The notes under the pieces were generated by a model. That model ran no database searches. It saw only the letters and a list, made by a program, of their open reading frames with translations, and had not been told where the DNA came from. The position numbers and the translations under genes were made by a program. Shown here piece after piece: positions 15,117-19,043 of a DNA stretch of 19,043 nt. This stretch comes from Pseudomonadota bacterium (lineage in GTDB: Bacteria; Pseudomonadota; Gammaproteobacteria; Pseudomonadales; Halieaceae). How positions within the stretch are numbered: the stretch's first letter is position 1; every line of letters starts with the position of its first letter. Location of the stretch: contig JAUVBI010000028.1 in NCBI GenBank assembly GCA_030591305.1, positions 1-19,043 of the forward strand. Direction: 5' to 3'.

Positions 15117-15622
15117 TGAAATCACTTTTCAAACTCCTTGTCTCCCTCCCGTTTGTGCTACTGCTGTCCTGTGACAAGACCACACCAGTCGCTATGCCCT
15201 CTCCTCAGGAACTTACCCGCGACGCGCTTGGGTATTACTGTCTGATGACGGTGGTCGAACACAAGGGGCCGAAGGGGCAAATTATTCTTGGCGACCGCGA
15301 GCAACCGCTGTGGTTTGTTTCGGTGCGAGATGCTATCGCATTCACCCTCTTGCCGGGCGAACCAAAAAATATTGCCGCAATTTATGTTACCGATATGGGG
15401 CGGGCAAATTGGGATATGCCAGAGGCCGGCACCTGGATAGATGGTCGCAGAGCCTGGTATGTTATTGGCAGTGAGCGCAGTGGCGGCATGGGTGCCCCCG
15501 AGGTCGTGCCTTTTGGTAAAAAAGAAGATGCTGAGCAGTTTGTCTCACACTATGGTGGAAGCATTGTCGATTTCCAGTCAATCCCCAGAGATCACGTTCT
15601 GGGTGAACCTTCTGCCAAATAA
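15116..15622 (+). CDS. nosL: NosL copper-chaperone lipoprotein
   Basis: NosL binds Cu(I) and helps deliver copper to NosZ. The 168-residue protein begins with a lipoprotein signal and lipobox LLSC (Cys19), so it is expected to be membrane anchored on the periplasmic side. The NosL signature appears as LGYYCLMTVVEHKGPKGQI (about 38-56), where C42 and M44 are likely copper ligands. More commonly the motif is CGM; here it is CLM, a mild variation. The conserved FVSVRDAIAF and YVTDMG segments follow, and GGMGAPEVVPF lies further on. Its ATG overlaps the nosY stop. It is the last gene of the operon. No T-rich hairpin is seen in the 53 bp before the convergent peptidase gene. Confidence 0.94.
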   Translation: MKSLFKLLVSLPFVLLLSCDKTTPVAMPSPQELTRDALGYYCLMTVVEHKGPKGQIILGDREQPLWFVSVRDAIAFTLLPGEPKNIAAIYVTDMGRANWDMPEAGTWIDGRRAWYVIGSERSGGMGAPEVVPFGKKEDAEQFVSHYGGSIVDFQSIPRDHVLGEPSAK

Positions 15623-15675
15623 AAAGCCATACAAAAAAAGCCCCACCAAATTTACTTAACCACCCCCATTACACA

Positions 15676-17712
15676 TTAAGCCAACCCCCGAACTGCAAGT
15701 AACGGCTCCACCACAGGGTCCCGCCCCCGGAACGCCCTGTACATATTCATCTCATCATCCGACCCGCCCCGTTCGAGAATTTCCTTGCGAAACCGCATTG
15801 CTGTCGCCGCATCAAACAAGCCATTCTCCTTGAAAGCCTCATAGCCATCCGCGTCCAGCACTTCTGCCCAGATATAGGAATAATAACCGGCAGAATAGCT
15901 GTCGCCCGTGAAAATGTGCTGAAAATAGGTGGGCCTGTAGCGGGGCGCTACCTGCGAAATCAGGTCGATACTGTTCATCGCATTTTTCTCGTGGCCGGCC
16001 ACGTCCCGTTCACCGCTGGACTCGGGTGAGTGCCAGCTCATGTCAAGATAACAGGCGGCGAGATACTCTGTTGTGGCGAAACCCTGGTTAAAGGTGCTGG
16101 CCTTGCGAATTTTATCGATCAGGGATTGGGGTATGGGCTCGCCGGAAGAATAGTGACGGGCATAGCTCTGCAGCACTTCGCCCTCCACCGCCCAGTGCTC
16201 CATAATCTGGGAGGGGAGCTCGACGAAATCCTGCTTCACATTGGTGCCGGCCAGGGAGGCGTACTTCACCTGACTTAGCAAGCCATGCAGGCCGTGGCCC
16301 AATTCATGGAAGAGGGTTGTAACCTCTTCCATGCCCAGGAGACAGGGCATAGACAAGCTACCTTTGGGGAAATTGCAGACATTAATGACAATGGGGCGGA
16401 TATCTCCGTCGAGCTTGGACTGAGCCCGAAACTCGCTCATCCAGGCACCTCCACGCTTCTCCGGCCGCATGTAATAATCAACCAGAAAAATGCCAATGGC
16501 GGAACCGTCGCTATCTTTTACTTCATAGGCAGCAACATCTTCGTGATAGGACGGAAAATCCTCTATTTCCTCGAAAGAGAGGCCGTAAAGCTTTTTGACC
16601 ACGGCAAAGGCACCGTCTCTCACGTTCTCCAGACTGAAATAGGCTTTCAATTCTTCTTCGTCAAGTTCAAACCGGCTGGCCAACACTTTTTCGGTGTAGT
16701 ACCACCAGTCCCAGGCCTCCAGCTGAAAATCACCGCCACCCTGCTTTATGGCAGCCTGTAGATCTTTTGCCTCCTGTAATACCTTTTTCTTTGTGGGCTC
16801 CCACAGCTGATCCAGCAGAGCCATGACGTTTTCCGGTTTGGCTGCCATGCGGTCATCCAACATATAGTGGGCATGAGATTCGAACCCCAGCAGTCTGGCG
16901 CGCTCATGGCGCAGGCCCACAATTTTGCCTACCAGTTTATTATTGTCGTTGGCAGTGCCGTTATCGCCGCAGTGGGTATAGGCCTCATACATTTTCTGCC
17001 GCAGCTCACGATTGTTCGCAAACTGCATAAACGGCGTAAAAGACGAACGTGAAATAGTGAAAACATAGCCGCTCTCATAACCTCGCTCCTGCGCGACCGC
17101 AGCTGCCGACACTCTGACAGAATCCGGTAATCCGGCCAGTTCGTGCTCCTGGGTCAGCAGCAATTCAAACTCATTGGTATCCTTGAGGATGTGTTGCCCG
17201 AAGGTCGTATAAAGGCCCGCAAGTTCTCCCTCTATCGCGTTCATTCGCTCCCGCGCATCAAGTGGCAACGCAGCGCCCGCCCGAACAAAACGGGAGTGAA
17301 CCTGCTCCAACAGCTTCCTGGCCTCGCTGTCGAGCTCAACAGTAGAGCGAGCCTCATAGATGACATTTATTCGTTCAAACAGTTCGGCATCGGTAGATAC
17401 CGAGGCAAAGTGCGCCGCTATTTGGGGAGACATCTTGTTCTCTACCCCCTGTAGCGCCTCGTTAGAGCTCGAACTCGTCAGGTTGTAAAAGACCCTGAGC
17501 ACCTTATCCAGTGTGGGTTTGGCGAGCTCCATGGCTTCCAGGGTATTGGCGAAAGTTGCAGGCCCCGGGTTATTCACAATTTCACTCAGATTCGCTTTGT
17601 GCTCCGCGAAGGCTGCTTCGAACGCGGGGATATAATGCTCGCACTCAATCTCATCAAAAGGCGGTATACCGAAGGGGGTTTTCCAGTCCTGCAAAAAAGG
17701 GTTACTTTTCAT
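15676..17712 (-). CDS. dcp: Peptidyl-dipeptidase Dcp-like M3 metallopeptidase
   Basis: This M3-family zinc metallopeptidase cleaves dipeptides or short peptides in the cytoplasm or periplasm. It is 678 residues from the ATG at 17712, close to E. coli Dcp (681). The zinc motif HELGH lies in TTLFHELGHGLHG, preceded by PVIxNVCN-like IRPIVINVCNFPKGS and followed by the downstream Glu-containing VELPSQIMEHWA. The N-terminus (NPFLQDWKTPFGIPPFDEIECEHYIPAF) and C-terminus (SDDEMNMYRAFRGRDPVVEPLLAVRGL) are typical of Dcp. The longer frame would need a TTG at 17748, so the ATG with GAGA 6 bases upstream is preferred. No signal peptide is evident. It is convergent with nosL and downstream of the TonB receptor. 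Oligopeptidase A is a related alternative, but the ends favour Dcp. Confidence 0.9.
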   Translation of the reverse strand: MKSNPFLQDWKTPFGIPPFDEIECEHYIPAFEAAFAEHKANLSEIVNNPGPATFANTLEAMELAKPTLDKVLRVFYNLTSSSSNEALQGVENKMSPQIAAHFASVSTDAELFERINVIYEARSTVELDSEARKLLEQVHSRFVRAGAALPLDARERMNAIEGELAGLYTTFGQHILKDTNEFELLLTQEHELAGLPDSVRVSAAAVAQERGYESGYVFTISRSSFTPFMQFANNRELRQKMYEAYTHCGDNGTANDNNKLVGKIVGLRHERARLLGFESHAHYMLDDRMAAKPENVMALLDQLWEPTKKKVLQEAKDLQAAIKQGGGDFQLEAWDWWYYTEKVLASRFELDEEELKAYFSLENVRDGAFAVVKKLYGLSFEEIEDFPSYHEDVAAYEVKDSDGSAIGIFLVDYYMRPEKRGGAWMSEFRAQSKLDGDIRPIVINVCNFPKGSLSMPCLLGMEEVTTLFHELGHGLHGLLSQVKYASLAGTNVKQDFVELPSQIMEHWAVEGEVLQSYARHYSSGEPIPQSLIDKIRKASTFNQGFATTEYLAACYLDMSWHSPESSGERDVAGHEKNAMNSIDLISQVAPRYRPTYFQHIFTGDSYSAGYYSYIWAEVLDADGYEAFKENGLFDAATAMRFRKEILERGGSDDEMNMYRAFRGRDPVVEPLLAVRGLA

Positions 17713-17849
17713 GTCAAATCTCAATGGTAAGTTTGAATGGGAGGTCAAGATGCAGCTATACGCGACAAGTAATCCAATAATATGTCATTGATTGTGCAAA
17801 CTCTAACATAGCTAACACGCAATCAGGCCTCTCCATTAAACAGAGCCAT

Positions 17850-19043
17850 TTAAAATGCGTAGCTAATCCTGGCGTAATAGATGCGTCCACGCGGATCGTG
17901 GTGCTTGGGGTCATAGCTGAGGTTCGCCGCATCGTATACCACCGGCGGATCTTCATCGAACACATTTTTAACGCCCAGGCTAAACCGAGCTGCGCTGTTG
18001 TCCAGCTCCAGGTTATAGGCGTATTGCAGGTCCACCGTTGTCCAGCTGTCTATCGTCTGACTGGAACCAGCGGGCACGACCCTGGTGGTTTCATAGCTGG
18101 ACACGTAGTATGCAATAGCCACTGCCTTGTGATTGCCAACGACCCAATCTGCCGATAAGTTGGCTTTGGTCTCGGGGATGGAGCGGGCAAAATTGTCGTG
18201 ATTAAACTTGCCGGCCACATCCTGTGTGCCACCCGTAGAGTCGGGAATTTCATAACTCAAAAAATGTGTTGCAGTGAGATGTAAACTAAACTCTCCGCCA
18301 GAGCCACTGGCTATCAGGTAGTTGGCCGACAGATCCAGCCCGTCCGTATCCACATTTGCAGCATTGATGTAGTCGACATTAATACCGGCTAACTGGCTGT
18401 TATCACCGGCCACACGAATAATGTCCTCGCCATTAAGGCCATTCTGCAACTTGCCCTGGGCATTCTCCACCGTGATAACGTCTTCGTATTCGAAACGCCA
18501 GTAGTCGAGGCGAATATCGAAGGAATCTGATGGCTGCCAGATTGCACCGATATTGTAATTGGTGGATTCCTCCGGATCGAGGTCCAGGTTACCGGCGGCA
18601 TTCACCCGAATAAATGCCACACCACCTTTGGCACTACCGTCCGGGTTGAAATCCTGGATGCCCTGTAAGGAAGTTTCCTGGGCGTGGAACTGTGCCAGTG
18701 ACGGCTCGCGAAACGCGGTTGACGCCGATGCCCGCAGTACTAATGAATCCGTTGTTTGCCACCGGACAGCGATCTTGGGGTCGACACTACTGGCAGTATC
18801 CAGGCCCTCATAGCGCAGCGCCAGGTTTACCTCCACCGACTCTGAAACAGGAAGCTGAATCTCGGAAAAAAGTGCATAGGACTGCCTGTCCTCATCGACT
18901 GGCAGGCCGCCCCCAAGAAATATCAAATCGACCGGAATTGCAGCACCGCTATCCGGATCAATTTGTTGTGTATAGATTTCATTGCGCTTGTCCGAATACC
19001 CTTCATCCCGATATTGTGCCCCGATGGCAAAACCGGCGGGACC
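17850..19043 (-). CDS. TonB-dependent receptor, C-terminal part (5' end outside window)
   Basis: An outer-membrane TonB-dependent transporter barrel is seen over about 398 codons. The frame is open past the right edge, so the N-terminal plug and the start are missing. Barrel motifs include PKIAVRWQTTDSLVLRASAS and TAFREPSLAQF, characteristic of these receptors. The region LDLDPEESTNYNIGAIWQPS, then DIRLDYWRFEYEDVI, and a C-terminal LGVKNVFDEDPPVVYD are also typical. The final residues DPRGRIYYARISYAF end in the Phe required for barrel assembly. Such receptors import siderophores, cobalamin, metals or glycans. The substrate cannot be deduced from this part and the neighbouring peptidase gene gives no firm clue. 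The 137 bp gap to dcp shows no obvious promoter or terminator. Confidence 0.92.
   Translation of the reverse strand, partial: GPAGFAIGAQYRDEGYSDKRNEIYTQQIDPDSGAAIPVDLIFLGGGLPVDEDRQSYALFSEIQLPVSESVEVNLALRYEGLDTASSVDPKIAVRWQTTDSLVLRASASTAFREPSLAQFHAQETSLQGIQDFNPDGSAKGGVAFIRVNAAGNLDLDPEESTNYNIGAIWQPSDSFDIRLDYWRFEYEDVITVENAQGKLQNGLNGEDIIRVAGDNSQLAGINVDYINAANVDTDGLDLSANYLIASGSGGEFSLHLTATHFLSYEIPDSTGGTQDVAGKFNHDNFARSIPETKANLSADWVVGNHKAVAIAYYVSSYETTRVVPAGSSQTIDSWTTVDLQYAYNLELDNSAARFSLGVKNVFDEDPPVVYDAANLSYDPKHHDPRGRIYYARISYAF

Noticed and set aside
15623..15675. Terminator between nosL and dcp
   Set aside because: There are A-runs and C-runs but no convincing hairpin, so no call was made.

Overview
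This 19 kb window looks like chromosomal DNA from a marine-type gammaproteobacterium. The evidence is an encoded-CCA tRNA, a Tat-exported clade I nitrous oxide reductase with a nosRZDFYL operon, a TonB-dependent receptor and a Dcp-type M3 peptidase. The lineage is inferred from gene content only. I could not test the order or family.

Region 1 (1-2085) has a phospholipase D/cardiolipin synthase-like gene, cut by the left edge, followed closely by a DUF4136 lipoprotein gene. Region 2 (2130-6165) is an accessory patch around a tRNA-Arg(CCG) gene. It carries an intact HigBA toxin-antitoxin pair with a perfect palindrome just before its start codon, and the tRNA gene with a recognisable stable-RNA promoter. 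Next comes a block of about 1 kb bounded by two copies of a ~50 bp repeat. This block holds a doubly truncated brnTA toxin-antitoxin remnant and a tehB-type methyltransferase gene. It is followed by an intact HipBA-type pair on the minus strand and an internally deleted DUF1254 remnant. Three toxin-antitoxin loci, one of them dead, lie within about 3.6 kb.

Region 3 (6221-15622) is the nitrous oxide respiration locus. nosR, nosZ, nosD, nosF, nosY and nosL run on the plus strand, and nosF/nosY and nosY/nosL overlap. A perfect TTGCG-N4-CGCAA site of the FNR/FixK/DNR type lies upstream of nosR, exactly at the class II distance from a plausible -10 element. NosZ keeps all seven CuZ histidines and all CuA ligands. 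Divergent from nosR is an unusual two-gene unit. It encodes a ferritin-like protein in which both ExxH iron motifs read ExxR, and a 124-residue helical protein of unknown function. NosR is the membrane flavo/iron-sulfur protein thought to feed electrons to periplasmic NosZ. NosDFY and NosL supply copper and sulfur for the CuZ centre.

Region 4 (15676-19043) carries two minus-strand genes. One is a Dcp-like zinc metallopeptidase, convergent with nosL. The other is the C-terminal part of a TonB-dependent receptor that runs off the right edge.

The most unusual observations are the degenerate ferritin-like protein paired with the nos operon, the repeat-bounded brnTA/tehB block beside a tRNA gene, and the DUF1254 remnant that stays open across two internal deletions. 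I saw no CRISPR array, complete insertion sequence, rRNA gene or replication origin.
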